A DNA stretch of 64,000 nt from an uncultured Lachnospiraceae bacterium (GTDB taxonomy: Bacteria > Bacillota > Clostridia > Lachnospirales > Lachnospiraceae). The translations under genes and the position numbers were made by a program. The notes beneath the pieces are model-generated. The model saw only the letters and a list, made by a program, of their open reading frames with translations, had not been told where the DNA came from and did no database searches. Location of the stretch: NCBI GenBank assembly GCA_910584915.1, contig CAJUDM010000012.1, forward strand, positions 69,991 through 133,990. Reading direction: 5' to 3'. Below, piece by piece: positions 8,302 to 17,111 of this stretch (positions are counted from its first letter, which is position 1; every line of letters starts with the position of its first letter).

Positions 8302-8778
8302 ATGAGAAGCGGGAAGGAAGAAGCGGTGAGAGAGGTTCTGCTGGAAAATTATGAGAGGTACTACAGGCTGGCGTTTTCCTATGTGCATCAGGAGGCGGAC
8401 GCCATGGATATTGTGCAGGAGGGAGCCTGCAGAGCGATGCTCAGGGCGGACATGCTGCGGGACGAGGAGTTCGCGGGGACCTGGGTGTACCGGATCATGA
8501 TCAATGAGGCGAAGGAGTACCTGAGGAAGAGGCGGAGGGAGTCCGGGGAGATAGAGGAGAATAGGATGGCGGCAGAGGAGCATTACAGAGATCCGGATCT
8601 GCATGAGGCGATCGACAGGCTTCCCGAACAGGAGAAAACACTGATCATCCTGCGGTATTTTGAGGACAGACAGCTTGCGGAGATCGCGGAGATCCTGCAG
8701 GAGAATCTGAGCACGATAAAGAGCAGGCTCTACAGGACGCTGGGGAAACTGAAGGAAGAACTTTCGGTGTCGGCGTAA
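8302..8778 (+). CDS. ECF RNA polymerase sigma factor (SigV-like by context)
   Basis: The 158-residue protein has region 2 (LAFSYVHQEADAMDIVQEGACRA, with the DAxDxVQE core) and region 4 (LPEQEKTLIILRYFEDRQLAEIAEILQENLSTIKSRLYRTLGKLK) of extracytoplasmic-function sigma factors. AGGAGG at 8291-8296 is 5 nt before the ATG at 8302; the GTG at 8299 is less likely. The next gene is an RsiV-like anti-sigma factor, and an ECF promoter lies upstream, so a self-activating envelope stress switch is likely. In Bacillus, SigV with RsiV answers lysozyme; that role here is inferred from the partner only. Confidence 0.9.
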   Translation: MRSGKEEAVREVLLENYERYYRLAFSYVHQEADAMDIVQEGACRAMLRADMLRDEEFAGTWVYRIMINEAKEYLRKRRRESGEIEENRMAAEEHYRDPDLHEAIDRLPEQEKTLIILRYFEDRQLAEIAEILQENLSTIKSRLYRTLGKLKEELSVSA

Positions 8779-8914
8779 GGCGGATGGAGAGCAGCAGTTT
8801 GGCTTAACTGTTTTGTAGATAAGATCGCTCAGTAAGCATTTTGCGGGTTTTGCGGGCGGAGATTGAGATTTGAGGAGGTTCTAAGGGCTGAAAGGCAGGG
8901 GAACCGGGAAGTTC

Positions 8915-10048
8915 ATGGGAAAATATAAGAAGGATCGCAGGTTATCCCGGAGACGGGAGGAAAGGCAGGATATGGAAATGAAGGAATATAGAGAGATGGG
9001 TGAAAGGCTTACGGCGGGCAGGGAAGATTATGAGAGGATTTCGGTGCCGAAGGAGATGAAGGCGAGGCTGGAGGCAGGGATCGAGAGGGCGCTTTCGGAG
9101 AAGGAGATGGCAGGCGCAGAGGGGAGAGCGGCAGGCAGGGAAGAGAGAATGCCGGGCGGAGAGGAAAGAGCATCGGGCATAGAAGAGAGGAGGCATGGCA
9201 ATATGATCAGGAAGAATAAGGAAAGAAAAAACAGGGGAAGAACAGCCGGATTCCGCATTGCGGCGGCTGTGGCGGCAGCGGCGGCATTGTTTGTGATTTT
9301 GCCCAACACAGGGGCGGATGTCGCCCACGCGATGGGTTCCATCCCGGTGGTGGGAGGGCTGTTTCGGGCGGTGACTTTCCGGGATTATCAGTATGAGAGC
9401 GACCGGTTTGACGCCAGTGTGGAAGTGCCGCAGATCGTGGTGGAGCCGGAGAAGGAGGAAGCCGGAGCCGGAACAGAGGGCGTTGCAGCGGCAGATCAGG
9501 GTGAGGCTTCCGCTTCATTACAGCAGGCAGTGGAGCAGATCAATTTTGATATCGATAAGGTGACGGATCAGCTCATCAGAGAATTCCAGGAACAGGCGGA
9601 TGCCGGGGAGAGCCACGGGTCTCTGGAGATCCATCATGAGACGGTGACGGATAATGAGGACTATTTCACGCTGAAACTCTCCATTTTCCAGGCGGCGGGA
9701 AGCGGATACCAAAGCTATAAATTTTATACTGTTGATAAAAAGACCGGAAAGCAGGTTCAGCTCGGGGATCTGTTTGAGGAAGGAAGCGGTTTTGACGAAG
9801 CGATCAGTGAAGATATCAAGGATCAGATGAGGGATCAGATGGCGGAAGATGAGAATAAGGCATACTGGGTGGATCGCGAGGATATGCCCGGAGAGAGTTT
9901 TGAGAGGCTGAGAGAGGATCAGAATTTCTACTTTGACGAGGCGGGAGACCTTGTGATCGTATTCGATGAGTACGAGGTGGCGCCCGGGTACATGGGAGTG
10001 GTGGAATTTACGGTGGAAAGGGCTGTGTTTGAAGGGATGTTGAAGTAA
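8915..10048 (+). CDS. RsiV-like anti-sigma factor with DUF4163/DUF3298 sensor domain
   Basis: The 377-residue protein has a charged cytoplasmic part with the conserved ISVPKEMKARLEAGIERAL helix, a Glu/Arg-rich stretch with repeated 'EER' (about 75-95) and one membrane segment (about 111-130). The extracellular region ends in a DUF4163/DUF3298-like domain (about 205-375). In Bacillus subtilis RsiV this domain binds lysozyme, which triggers cleavage and release of SigV. The IPVVGGLF segment after the membrane helix resembles the second anti-sigma factor in this window. It probably inhibits the sigma factor encoded 136 bases upstream. An alternative ATG at 8972, after GGAGG, would remove 19 basic residues. 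Confidence 0.82.
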   Translation: MGKYKKDRRLSRRREERQDMEMKEYREMGERLTAGREDYERISVPKEMKARLEAGIERALSEKEMAGAEGRAAGREERMPGGEERASGIEERRHGNMIRKNKERKNRGRTAGFRIAAAVAAAAALFVILPNTGADVAHAMGSIPVVGGLFRAVTFRDYQYESDRFDASVEVPQIVVEPEKEEAGAGTEGVAAADQGEASASLQQAVEQINFDIDKVTDQLIREFQEQADAGESHGSLEIHHETVTDNEDYFTLKLSIFQAAGSGYQSYKFYTVDKKTGKQVQLGDLFEEGSGFDEAISEDIKDQMRDQMAEDENKAYWVDREDMPGESFERLREDQNFYFDEAGDLVIVFDEYEVAPGYMGVVEFTVERAVFEGMLK

Positions 10049-10073
10049 AGGGAAGACTTTGGCAAAAAAAGGG

Positions 10074-10108
10074 AAGGCGGCAGAGTGTGAGAGGCTCTGC
10101 CGCCTTTT
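10074..10108 (+). terminator. Rho-independent terminator after the anti-sigma gene
   Basis: A 12-bp perfect stem (AAGGCGGCAGAG at 10074-10085 with its complement at 10095-10106) and a T run close the sigma/anti-sigma operon. Confidence 0.85.
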
Positions 10109-10129
10109 GCAGATACTGTAGAAGGATGG

Positions 10130-10181
10130 TTGCCGTCAGAGAGAGAAGCAGATATAATAAAACCTGACAGAACATGTCAGG
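10130..10181 (+). promoter_or_regulatory. Promoter and palindromic operator of the WYL regulator
   Basis: TTGCCG (10130-10135), a 17-bp spacer and TATAAT (10153-10158) form a good promoter. A dyad, CCTGACA-N5-TGTCAGG (10163-10181), covers the expected transcription start. A regulator bound there would block initiation, so negative autoregulation by the downstream WYL protein is the simplest reading. Confidence 0.65.
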
Positions 10182-10238
10182 ATAAAGATGATATTCTGAA
10201 TGGGAAGGCTGAATTATAACGGAGAGGAGGAGATGCCG

Positions 10239-11135
10239 ATGCAGGAGAGCAGATTGTTTCAGATCGTATATTACCTGCTGGAGAGAGGACACGCCACTGC
10301 GCCGGAGCTGGCGGAAAAGTTTGAGGTTTCGGTCAGAACGATCTACAGGGATATCGACGCCCTGAGCGGGGCGGGCATTCCGGTCTATGCGGAGGCGGGC
10401 AGAAACGGCGGTATCCGTCTGATGAGTGATTTTGTTCTGGATAAAGCCGTGCTGTCACAGGAGGAGAAGCAGGAGATCCTTGCGGCGCTGCAGAGCATCA
10501 ACATCGCGCAGAATATAAACGGCAGCCCGACGCTGAGGAAGCTTTCCGCCATGTTTCAGACGGGCTCGGAGAACTGGCTTGAGGTGGATTTTTCCAGATG
10601 GGGAAGCGAGGAGCCCGACAAAGAAAAATTTGAGCTGCTGAAGTCAGCTGTCATCCATCGCAGGGCGGTTATGATCGACTATGCGGGTTCCGGCGGAGAA
10701 ACATGCAGAAGGACCGTGCAGCCGTATAAACTGGTGTACAAGTCGAAGGCATGGTATTTGAAGGGGTTCTGCGAAAAGAGGCAGGATATGCGGATGTTCA
10801 AATTGAACCGCATTCTGGATATGGAAGTCCTTAAGGAGGGGTTTGTGCGCCGTGACGTACAGGATGAGGAGGAGGCTTTTGACGGAGAATATGATCAGAT
10901 CACGCTCCGCTTTCCGGGCGAGGCGGCATACCGCGTCTATGATGAGTTTGACAAAAGCCAGATACAGAGACAGGAGAACGGCGATCTGATTGTCTGCGCG
11001 AAAATGCCGGAGGATGCGTGGCTTATAGGGTTTCTTTTGTCCTTCGGGGCGCAGGTGGATATCCTGTCGCCCGCACATTTGAGGGAGGTTGTGGCAGAGC
11101 AGGCAAAATTGATTTATGAAAGAAATAAAACATGA
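10239..11135 (+). CDS. YafY-type HTH/WYL-domain transcriptional regulator
   Basis: The 298-residue protein starts with a winged HTH (RLFQIVYYLLERGHATAPELAEKFEVSVRTIYRDIDALSGAGIPVYAE, a DeoR-like helix set). It continues with a WYL domain (IDYAGSGGETCRRTVQPYKLVYKSKAWYLKGFCEKRQDMRMFKLNRI) and a WCX-like C terminus. WYL domains sense small ligands or nucleic acids. AGGAGG at 10225-10230 lies 8 nt before the ATG at 10239 but only 2 nt before the ATG at 10233, so 10239 is chosen. No obvious target operon is adjacent; the ClbS-like gene 200 bases downstream is the nearest same-strand candidate. Confidence 0.88.
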   Translation: MQESRLFQIVYYLLERGHATAPELAEKFEVSVRTIYRDIDALSGAGIPVYAEAGRNGGIRLMSDFVLDKAVLSQEEKQEILAALQSINIAQNINGSPTLRKLSAMFQTGSENWLEVDFSRWGSEEPDKEKFELLKSAVIHRRAVMIDYAGSGGETCRRTVQPYKLVYKSKAWYLKGFCEKRQDMRMFKLNRILDMEVLKEGFVRRDVQDEEEAFDGEYDQITLRFPGEAAYRVYDEFDKSQIQRQENGDLIVCAKMPEDAWLIGFLLSFGAQVDILSPAHLREVVAEQAKLIYERNKT

Positions 11136-11183
11136 CGCAGGATGTCAGGGTATGCGTGTTATATTACTGATAAAGATAGGACA

Positions 11184-11282
11184 GGGGCTGTCGCAAAACA
11201 GCAGATTCCTACAGCATATAGTGCCAATACTTTCAGATATTGGATGCATATTGCAGAATCACTGATTTTGGAGACAGCCTCG
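11184..11282. mobile_element. Short MITE-like remnant with IS1182-type ends
   Basis: The left end GGGGCTGTCGCAAAA (from 11184) and the reverse complement of the right end (GAGGCTGTCTCCAAAA, up to 11281) match with few differences. Inverted similarity continues inward with gaps through ATTC and CCAATA blocks, so most of the ~100 bp is one imperfect inverted repeat. GGACA occurs directly outside both ends (11179-11183 and 11283-11287), like a 5-bp target duplication. Ends of the GGGGCTGTC...CAAAA kind are known from IS1182-like elements. There is no coding capacity. Confidence 0.5.
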
Positions 11283-11329
11283 GGACAATCAAAAAGCGGT
11301 AAGTACAGAGGGAAAGCGAGGAGAACAGG

Positions 11330-11872
11330 ATGGGCAGACCAACTACGAAGGCGGATTTATTGACGGCGGCGACGGCAAACTATGAAAAACTGAATGATTT
11401 TGTTACGGGATTGACAGAAAAAGAGTTATCGACAGAGTTCGATTTTGCGGGTGACGAGAAAAAGAAGGAGGCGCACTGGAAGCGGGATAAAAATCTTCGG
11501 GATATCTATATCCATCTGTACGAATGGCACCAGCTTTTGTTGGGCTGGGTGCAGGCAAACAGAAGGGGGGAGGAGAAACCGTTTATTCCGATGCCGTATA
11601 ACTGGAAAACCTACGGAAAGCTGAATGAGTTTTTCTGGAAGAAGCATCAAAACACATCCTTAGAGGATGCGGAGAGTATGTTTCGGGAATCCCACGCGGA
11701 GGTCATGGAGCTGGCTGAAACCTTTTCCAATGAGGAACTGTTCTCGAAAGGCGTCTATAAATGGGTGGGCGGGAGCACCCTGGGTTCGTACTTTGTCAGC
11801 GTTACGGCGAGCCATTATGACTGGGCGATGAAGAAGCTTAAGGCGCACAGGAAAAATTGCGCCGCGGGGTAG
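11330..11872 (+). CDS. ClbS/DfsB family four-helix bundle protein
   Basis: The 180-residue protein matches the ClbS/DfsB pattern: MGRPTTKADLLTAATANYEKL at the start, then RDIYIHLYEWHQLLLGW with the family's conserved His and Trp, YNWKTYGKLNEFFWKKHQ, and a final VSVTASHYDWAMKKLKAH. In E. coli, ClbS opens the cyclopropane of colibactin and protects the producer. Most relatives lie far from any such cluster and have unknown roles, and no polyketide genes are present here. The ATG at 11330 follows a weak GAGGAGAACAGG region. It lies just after a MITE-like remnant. Confidence 0.85.
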   Translation: MGRPTTKADLLTAATANYEKLNDFVTGLTEKELSTEFDFAGDEKKKEAHWKRDKNLRDIYIHLYEWHQLLLGWVQANRRGEEKPFIPMPYNWKTYGKLNEFFWKKHQNTSLEDAESMFRESHAEVMELAETFSNEELFSKGVYKWVGGSTLGSYFVSVTASHYDWAMKKLKAHRKNCAAG

Positions 11873-11913
11873 AGAATTTTTTCCTGACAGTATAGATCGA
11901 TAAGCGGGGAGGA

Positions 11914-14037
11914 CTAATGGAGCCCTCCTCTTATATTGCGCATAAAACTGACGCAGGTGACGGCGAAATAGGACAGATAGATACCCAGAAACAGGGCGAT
12001 GCTCTTCAAAAGGAAAGAGTAGGACGAAACCGGCACGCCGGTCATCATCACAAAGCGTTCTCCGGCGAAGAGCACCATTTTGCCGCTGATCACGACGGCA
12101 AACAGGGCGGGGCAGAGGTAATATGCCGTGAGCTGTCTCAAAATCAGAGTGCGGATGGCGTTCTCTTTTAAGCCGAGTTTCCGGAGCACATCATAGCGAA
12201 ACTTGTAATTCGCGGAATCGCTGAGCTGCTGTACCGACAATACGGTCACTGCCACGCACAAAAATACCAGGCTGATATAGAACAGCGGGATCGTGACGGA
12301 GGCGAGCATATAGGCGATGGATGCCGTCAGATTGTCTTTCACCGCATTGACGGCGAGGAAAACGAAGATGATGTCGGAGCCATAGCCCATGTTGCCGCAG
12401 AGGGACGAATCCGCCTCCCGGAAGGCGGCAGTCCGGGCATCCCGCAGGGTATCTAATTCTTCCCGCAGGCGAGGGGGCGCCGTGCCCTCGATATCCACGG
12501 CGAGTTCCGAGTAATAGGGGTACATGCGCGCAAGCACCTCATCGGGCACGATGATCAGGTAGTCGCAGCCATTGTGTCCGTCCTGGGAGAAAGGGTCTGC
12601 GTAGATGCCGGCACAGGTAAGGAGCGGGGTGCCGGCGGCTAAGGCTGCGTCTGAGCCGGAAGCAGGATCAAAGGCTTCCGGAACGCCGGCAAGTACCAGA
12701 TCGTCACCGATGCCCTGCACCTCTTTCTCCAGCCGTTCTTTGATCTGCACGGCATATTCGTTGTCATTCAGCTCTATCTCCTCATAGCCCAGCATACGCC
12801 GCAGATGGTTGTAATCGGAAAGCCCCATATAAGTATCGCAGAGGCAGTAGATGCCGCGGTTTTCCAGAAAATCGCTGATCTGTGCCATGTCGGGGCTGCC
12901 GTCGGGATTTTGGTACATCGTCCCCCAGGCGGACAGATGAGTCAGCATCCAGGCGTTTACCTGGTTGTCCCCGTCCGTGTAGATGCGGTAGGGATACACT
13001 TCCAGAGGCGTCACCTTTTCCTCCAGAAACTGTATCTCCCTCTCAAAAGTATCCCCGGGATCAGAGCTGTAGAGCAGGATGTCAAAGGGATATTTGCGGT
13101 CCAAGAGCAGTGCCTGCCAGCTCCCGAACATCAGGGCGAGGGAGGAGCCCATCAGCGCCAGCGTAAACAGGACGGTCAGCGTCCCCATGGTGAACTGCAT
13201 GGTGCGCACCCTGGAGGCAAACTGCCGCAGGAGGAACAGGTTTGCCCCTCTGTAGATCAGAGAGCCGCGCTTTCTGATATAACAGATGATGAAGGCGGAG
13301 AGGCCTGTATAAAACAGATAGATCGTAATGACCAGACCGGTCAAAAACAGAGCGGTGTCACCGTTGCTCTCAAGGGAGCCGAACAGTTTCCAGAAGAGAA
13401 GAATAAACAGGATGGAGAGCGGCAGGAGAAGCCGTTTTGCCGGTTCATACTTTTCTCTGATCTCCTCGTTTTTTCGTCTGGCTTCCATCAGGCTGTGAAT
13501 ACTCATCTTTTTGAATTTCCGCCGACAGCGCGACAGGGAGAGCAGATAACAGCAGCCAAAGCTGACAAACGTCATGATAAGGGTGCCCGGATGGAGGGCG
13601 ATGTGGAGCCTGTATGCCATTCCCATCATGGAAAAGAGCACTGCCATCAGAACCTGCCTGAGAAGGATGCCGAGGAGGATGCCCGACAGCAGGGAGATAA
13701 AGCCAAGGAGGATGTTTTCCCGCAGATACAGGTTTGCCAGGGAGCTCTTTTTCATGCCGAGCAGGAGGTAGATGCCAAATTCACCGCTGCGTTTTTCCAT
13801 CATAAAGCGTACCATATAGCCGATCAGCCATGCCGTGACCAGAATGATAAATACGGTGGCAAGCGCCACCATAACCTCCATCATTTCTTCGGAGTCCCAG
13901 TACTTTTTGAGATCGTTCTGAAAGAGCAGGCTGTTGAACGTATACATCAGCGCGCTGATCAGCGTCATGGTGAGAAGATAGACCAGATAGTCTCTGGCAG
14001 AGCGTTTCATATTGCGGTATGCAAGTTTCATGTACAT
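11914..14037 (-). CDS. BceB-like FtsX-family ABC transporter permease
   Basis: About 707 residues with the ten-helix layout of bacitracin-type permeases: one N-terminal helix, two clusters with FtsX-like segments, a large extracellular domain (roughly residues 330-550) and three C-terminal helices. It begins MYMKLAYRNMKRSARDYLVYLLT, the normal start for the family. The frame stays open to an ATG at 14202, but those 55 extra residues are low-complexity and unlike the family, so 14037 (or 14031) is preferred. It should pair with the ATPase upstream to sense and remove cell-wall-active peptides and signal to the BceS-like kinase. Confidence 0.88.
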   Translation of the reverse strand: MYMKLAYRNMKRSARDYLVYLLTMTLISALMYTFNSLLFQNDLKKYWDSEEMMEVMVALATVFIILVTAWLIGYMVRFMMEKRSGEFGIYLLLGMKKSSLANLYLRENILLGFISLLSGILLGILLRQVLMAVLFSMMGMAYRLHIALHPGTLIMTFVSFGCCYLLSLSRCRRKFKKMSIHSLMEARRKNEEIREKYEPAKRLLLPLSILFILLFWKLFGSLESNGDTALFLTGLVITIYLFYTGLSAFIICYIRKRGSLIYRGANLFLLRQFASRVRTMQFTMGTLTVLFTLALMGSSLALMFGSWQALLLDRKYPFDILLYSSDPGDTFEREIQFLEEKVTPLEVYPYRIYTDGDNQVNAWMLTHLSAWGTMYQNPDGSPDMAQISDFLENRGIYCLCDTYMGLSDYNHLRRMLGYEEIELNDNEYAVQIKERLEKEVQGIGDDLVLAGVPEAFDPASGSDAALAAGTPLLTCAGIYADPFSQDGHNGCDYLIIVPDEVLARMYPYYSELAVDIEGTAPPRLREELDTLRDARTAAFREADSSLCGNMGYGSDIIFVFLAVNAVKDNLTASIAYMLASVTIPLFYISLVFLCVAVTVLSVQQLSDSANYKFRYDVLRKLGLKENAIRTLILRQLTAYYLCPALFAVVISGKMVLFAGERFVMMTGVPVSSYSFLLKSIALFLGIYLSYFAVTCVSFMRNIRGGLH

Positions 14038-14198
14038 GATGTTGTCTCGTTTCTTTCCTGGTATGACAAAGTGGTGGCGGGTGCGGCAAAGATTTTTTCC
14101 GACCGTCTGCGTATCTGATGAATGAGCCCTGGATGGCAGAGGAATTTGTTCATGCCGCCCCGGCGTGCAGAACGTTCCGGAATGGAGAGTAACATGAG

Positions 14199-14966
14199 TC
14201 ACAGGTTTTCTCCAGCGCTCCCGCCCGTGAGGGACAGCACATCGAGAATTTCCTGCAAAAACCTCTGCCGCGGTTTTTCACCCCGCAGCAGTTCGTGAAA
14301 GATCTTTCCGTCCCTCAAAAACAGAATACGGCGGCAGTAGCTGGCGGAGAAAGCGTCGTGGGTTACCATTAGGATAGTGGTGCGCAGCGTTTTGTTGAGT
14401 CTTTCAAAGGTCTCTAACAATGTCTGGGAGGAGAGGGAATCCAGGGCGCCCGTGGGTTCGTCCGCCAGCAGGAGTTTCGGATCGTTTGCCAGCGCTCTGG
14501 CGCAGGCGCAGCGCTGTTTCTGACCGCCGGAGACCTGATAGGGGAATTTGTCCCGGATCTCTTCGATGCCCAAAAGTTTCATAAGCCCTGCGGAAGCCTC
14601 CTGCACATCCTTTTTGGCGACGCCCCGGAGCGTCAGCGCGAGAGAAATGTTTTCCTCCATGGTCAGCGTGTCGAGGAGATTGTATTCCTGAAAGACAAAG
14701 CCCAGATTGTTTTTGCGGAAATCCGACAGGGCGTCTTCGGAGAGTTCGGTGATGTCAATATTTTCATAGAAAATATGTCCGGCGCTCACCCGGTCGATGG
14801 CGGCGAGGAGATTTAGGAGCGTGGTCTTTCCGGAACCGGACGCCCCCATAACGCCGACAAACTCTCCGCGATTTACGGCGAAGGAAAGCCGGTCAATGGC
14901 TTTCGTGGCATGGGATGCGCTGCCGTAATATTTTTCAATGTCGCATATTCTGATATAGTGGTCCAT
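14199..14966 (-). CDS. BceA-like ABC transporter ATP-binding protein
   Basis: 255 residues with Walker A GASGSGKTT, signature VSGGQKQR, Walker B LLLADEPTGALD and a terminal H-loop (VTHDAF), all intact. The start MDHYIRICDIEKYYG at 14966 has GAGGT 5-6 nt upstream; the longer open frame to 15359 has no family similarity. It precedes the permease by about 160 bases and follows the kinase gene after 278 bases. A dyad CGGTTCA-N8-TGAACCG at 15000-15021, 34 bases before the ATG, may be a regulatory site. Bce-type systems are usually induced by the cognate response regulator. Confidence 0.92.
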   Translation of the reverse strand: MDHYIRICDIEKYYGSASHATKAIDRLSFAVNRGEFVGVMGASGSGKTTLLNLLAAIDRVSAGHIFYENIDITELSEDALSDFRKNNLGFVFQEYNLLDTLTMEENISLALTLRGVAKKDVQEASAGLMKLLGIEEIRDKFPYQVSGGQKQRCACARALANDPKLLLADEPTGALDSLSSQTLLETFERLNKTLRTTILMVTHDAFSASYCRRILFLRDGKIFHELLRGEKPRQRFLQEILDVLSLTGGSAGENL

Positions 14967-15244
14967 GGTGTACCTCGTTTCTATGTTTGATTGGAATAAC
15001 GGTTCACCCAAGGCTGAACCGAACCATTGCAGATCGTGGTTGTCCGGATAAGATGATAATAGCACAGGTGGAAAATTTCTGGTATGAGGATAGATTAAAG
15101 TTATCTTACGTTTTTGAAAGATTTGTGATTTGATATTTTGATTGAGTATAAAGGCGCAGTACAATCCGTCTCTGAAACTGGCGGTCGATATTTCGAGAGC
15201 GGTCGATACGCCGGTGGAAGAAATATTTCTCTTTCCACCCCGCG

Positions 15245-16399
15245 CTATCCCCTGACAATATAGCTGCTGACAGGAAACCGGAGAAGCATTTTTGTCCCTT
15301 TTCCGTATTCCGACTGTGCGTTGAGTGCGATGCCAAGCTGATCGCAGAGTTTTTTGCATAAGTAAAGTCCCATTCCGGTTGCTTTTTCGTGGTCCCGCCC
15401 ATTGCTTCCGGTAAATCCTTTCTCAAAGATCCGGGGAAGGTCCTCGGGGAGAATGCCGGTTCCGTTGTCCTCTGCCGTCAATACGACAGAGTCTTTCCCT
15501 TTCTGTGTATAGAAGCGGAGGAAAGGGGTAGAAGAGCGGTATTTCACGCTGTTTAGGATCATCTGATTGAGGATGAAGATGATCCACTTTTTGTCGGTGT
15601 AAACTTTTTCGTGGCAGGAGACATCCGCCTGTATGTGATGTTGGATCAACAGCAGGCGTTCTTTTTCCAGCGCTTCATATATCACTTCCCGCAGGTCGGT
15701 TTCCCGGATCAGATAATCTTTGTAGACGGCTTCGGAACGGGCGTGATAGAGCACCAGATCGACGCAGTTTTCGATCTTTCTGTTTTCCAGCCGGATGTTA
15801 CGGAGGGTTTCCTTTGTGGCAGGGAGGGCGGCTGTCGAAAGATGAAGCGTTTCGTCCTCAGAAGAGCCGTCGGCTGGCGGCAGATGCAGTGTTTCGCCTC
15901 TGGAAGAGCCTGCGTTCGTGCCCAGGGACTGTTCCTGCCCGCCGGTATTTTTCGAGAGATATTTTGCGTTTTCGCACAGCAGGTCGATGACGGAGACCGG
16001 GGTTTTGATCTCATGCACCCAGCTTTCCAGATAGTCCCGGTATTCTTTCTGGGCATCTTCCAGCAGGCGGATATTTTCGATGGCGGATTTGTTGGAGAGG
16101 CGCAGCATTTCCCGGTAGAGCGCATCTTCCAGAGAACAGGAGTCCGGCAGCATTTCCGAAAGCAGGAAGCGCTCCTCCGTGTTTTCCAGAATCTGAAAGG
16201 CTTCCCGGAAGAATCTTCTTCGCTGCAAGAAAGTACAGAGCAGCCACAGGAGAAGGATCAAAAGCCAGAAAATGCAGATCAGCGCAATGTTCGCGTCCGG
16301 ATATCCCGTGATATGTAAAAAGCCGAAGAGTGCGCCCATGCATACGAGGTGCAAAAGCAGCAGCAGGCATTTGTCTCTGAGAAAGGCGGACAGTTTCAT
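15245..16399 (-). CDS. BceS-like intramembrane-sensing histidine kinase
   Basis: 384 residues. Two N-terminal membrane helices (about 11-31 and 37-57) have almost no extracellular loop, the hallmark of intramembrane-sensing kinases that listen to an ABC transporter. The H-box SWVHEIKTPVSV has His129. The ATPase domain shows the N-box (LNQMILNSVKYR), EDNGTGI and GMGLYLCKKL. An unusual insert at about 150-197, with two related 14-residue units each containing ETLHL, separates the two dimerization helices. It overlaps the response regulator by 4 bases, so the two are translationally coupled. Confidence 0.92.
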   Translation of the reverse strand: MKLSAFLRDKCLLLLLHLVCMGALFGFLHITGYPDANIALICIFWLLILLLWLLCTFLQRRRFFREAFQILENTEERFLLSEMLPDSCSLEDALYREMLRLSNKSAIENIRLLEDAQKEYRDYLESWVHEIKTPVSVIDLLCENAKYLSKNTGGQEQSLGTNAGSSRGETLHLPPADGSSEDETLHLSTAALPATKETLRNIRLENRKIENCVDLVLYHARSEAVYKDYLIRETDLREVIYEALEKERLLLIQHHIQADVSCHEKVYTDKKWIIFILNQMILNSVKYRSSTPFLRFYTQKGKDSVVLTAEDNGTGILPEDLPRIFEKGFTGSNGRDHEKATGMGLYLCKKLCDQLGIALNAQSEYGKGTKMLLRFPVSSYIVRG

Positions 16400-17073
16400 A
16401 TGCGGTATCCCACTCCTCTCCTTGTCTCGATAAAATCGTCGAGCTGAACGCTCCTGAGCTTGTCCCTGAGCCTTGCCACATGGACGCTCAATGTGTTGTC
16501 GTCCAGAAAAATATGGTTCTCCCAGAGGTACTCGATCAGGTCCTCCCGCGGGACAAAAGCGCCCGCGTGGGTGAACAGAAGGTGCAGGATCTTCATCTCG
16601 GTTTTGGTCAGTTCGACGGTGTGCTGACGGATATGCAGGCGGCAGGCGGCGATGTCCAGCACCGCGTTTTTATGGGATAACCGCGTGAGATTCTGGCAGC
16701 CGGTAGCCTTTGCGGTGCGTTTTAGTACGGCGGTGATCCTGGCAAGCAAAAGTGCTGGCTGAAAGGGCTTGGTGATATAGTCGTCAGCCCCCTTCAGCAT
16801 GCCGGCAAGTTCGTCCGCCGAATCGCTGCGGCAGGTCAGGAAAATAACCGGAATGTCCGACAGGGTGCGGATGCGGGTACAGATATCAAAGCCGCAGCAG
16901 TCCTGCAGATTGATGTCGAGCAGCACAAGATCCGCCTTTTCGGCGAGGGCAGCCTCCGGAACCAGGTCAAAGCTGTCTGGTAAGATCACCTGATACATGG
17001 CATTTTCCAGCAGGATTTTCAGTTCGTTTCTGAGGAGCATGTCGTCCTCAGCGAGTAATATCTTATAGGGCAT
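16396..17073 (-). CDS. OmpR-family response regulator (BceR-like)
   Basis: 225 residues. The receiver domain has acidic residues E9-D10-D11, phospho-acceptor Asp53 in LLDINLQD, Thr in FLTC and Lys in ITKPF. The winged-helix output domain follows (LTKTEMKILHLLFTHAGAFVPREDLIEYLW, ending DDFIETRRGVGYRI). It is first in the minus-strand set of regulator, kinase, ATPase and permease, which is characteristic of antimicrobial peptide resistance loci. Its likely target is the ABC operon directly downstream. Confidence 0.93.
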   Translation of the reverse strand: MPYKILLAEDDMLLRNELKILLENAMYQVILPDSFDLVPEAALAEKADLVLLDINLQDCCGFDICTRIRTLSDIPVIFLTCRSDSADELAGMLKGADDYITKPFQPALLLARITAVLKRTAKATGCQNLTRLSHKNAVLDIAACRLHIRQHTVELTKTEMKILHLLFTHAGAFVPREDLIEYLWENHIFLDDNTLSVHVARLRDKLRSVQLDDFIETRRGVGYRI

Positions 17074-17111
17074 ATCGCATCCTTTCCCGGATCAGACAGT
17101 ATTTGCCGGCG

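Noticed and set aside
11142..11363. 73-codon frame between the WYL and ClbS genes
   Set aside because: It runs through the MITE-like inverted repeat and overlaps the ClbS start; there is no ribosome binding site.
11330..11872. Colibactin-type biosynthetic cluster implied by the ClbS-like gene
   Set aside because: No polyketide or nonribosomal peptide genes are nearby; the family is widespread without them.
12805..14118. 437-codon open frame opposite the BceB-like permease
   Set aside because: It is antisense to a well-supported permease, with Gln/His/Lys-rich unstructured sequence and no family motifs.
14967..15359. N-terminal extension of the BceA-like ATPase
   Set aside because: The frame is open, but the residues are unlike any ATPase, and a good GAGGT-ATG start lies at 14966.
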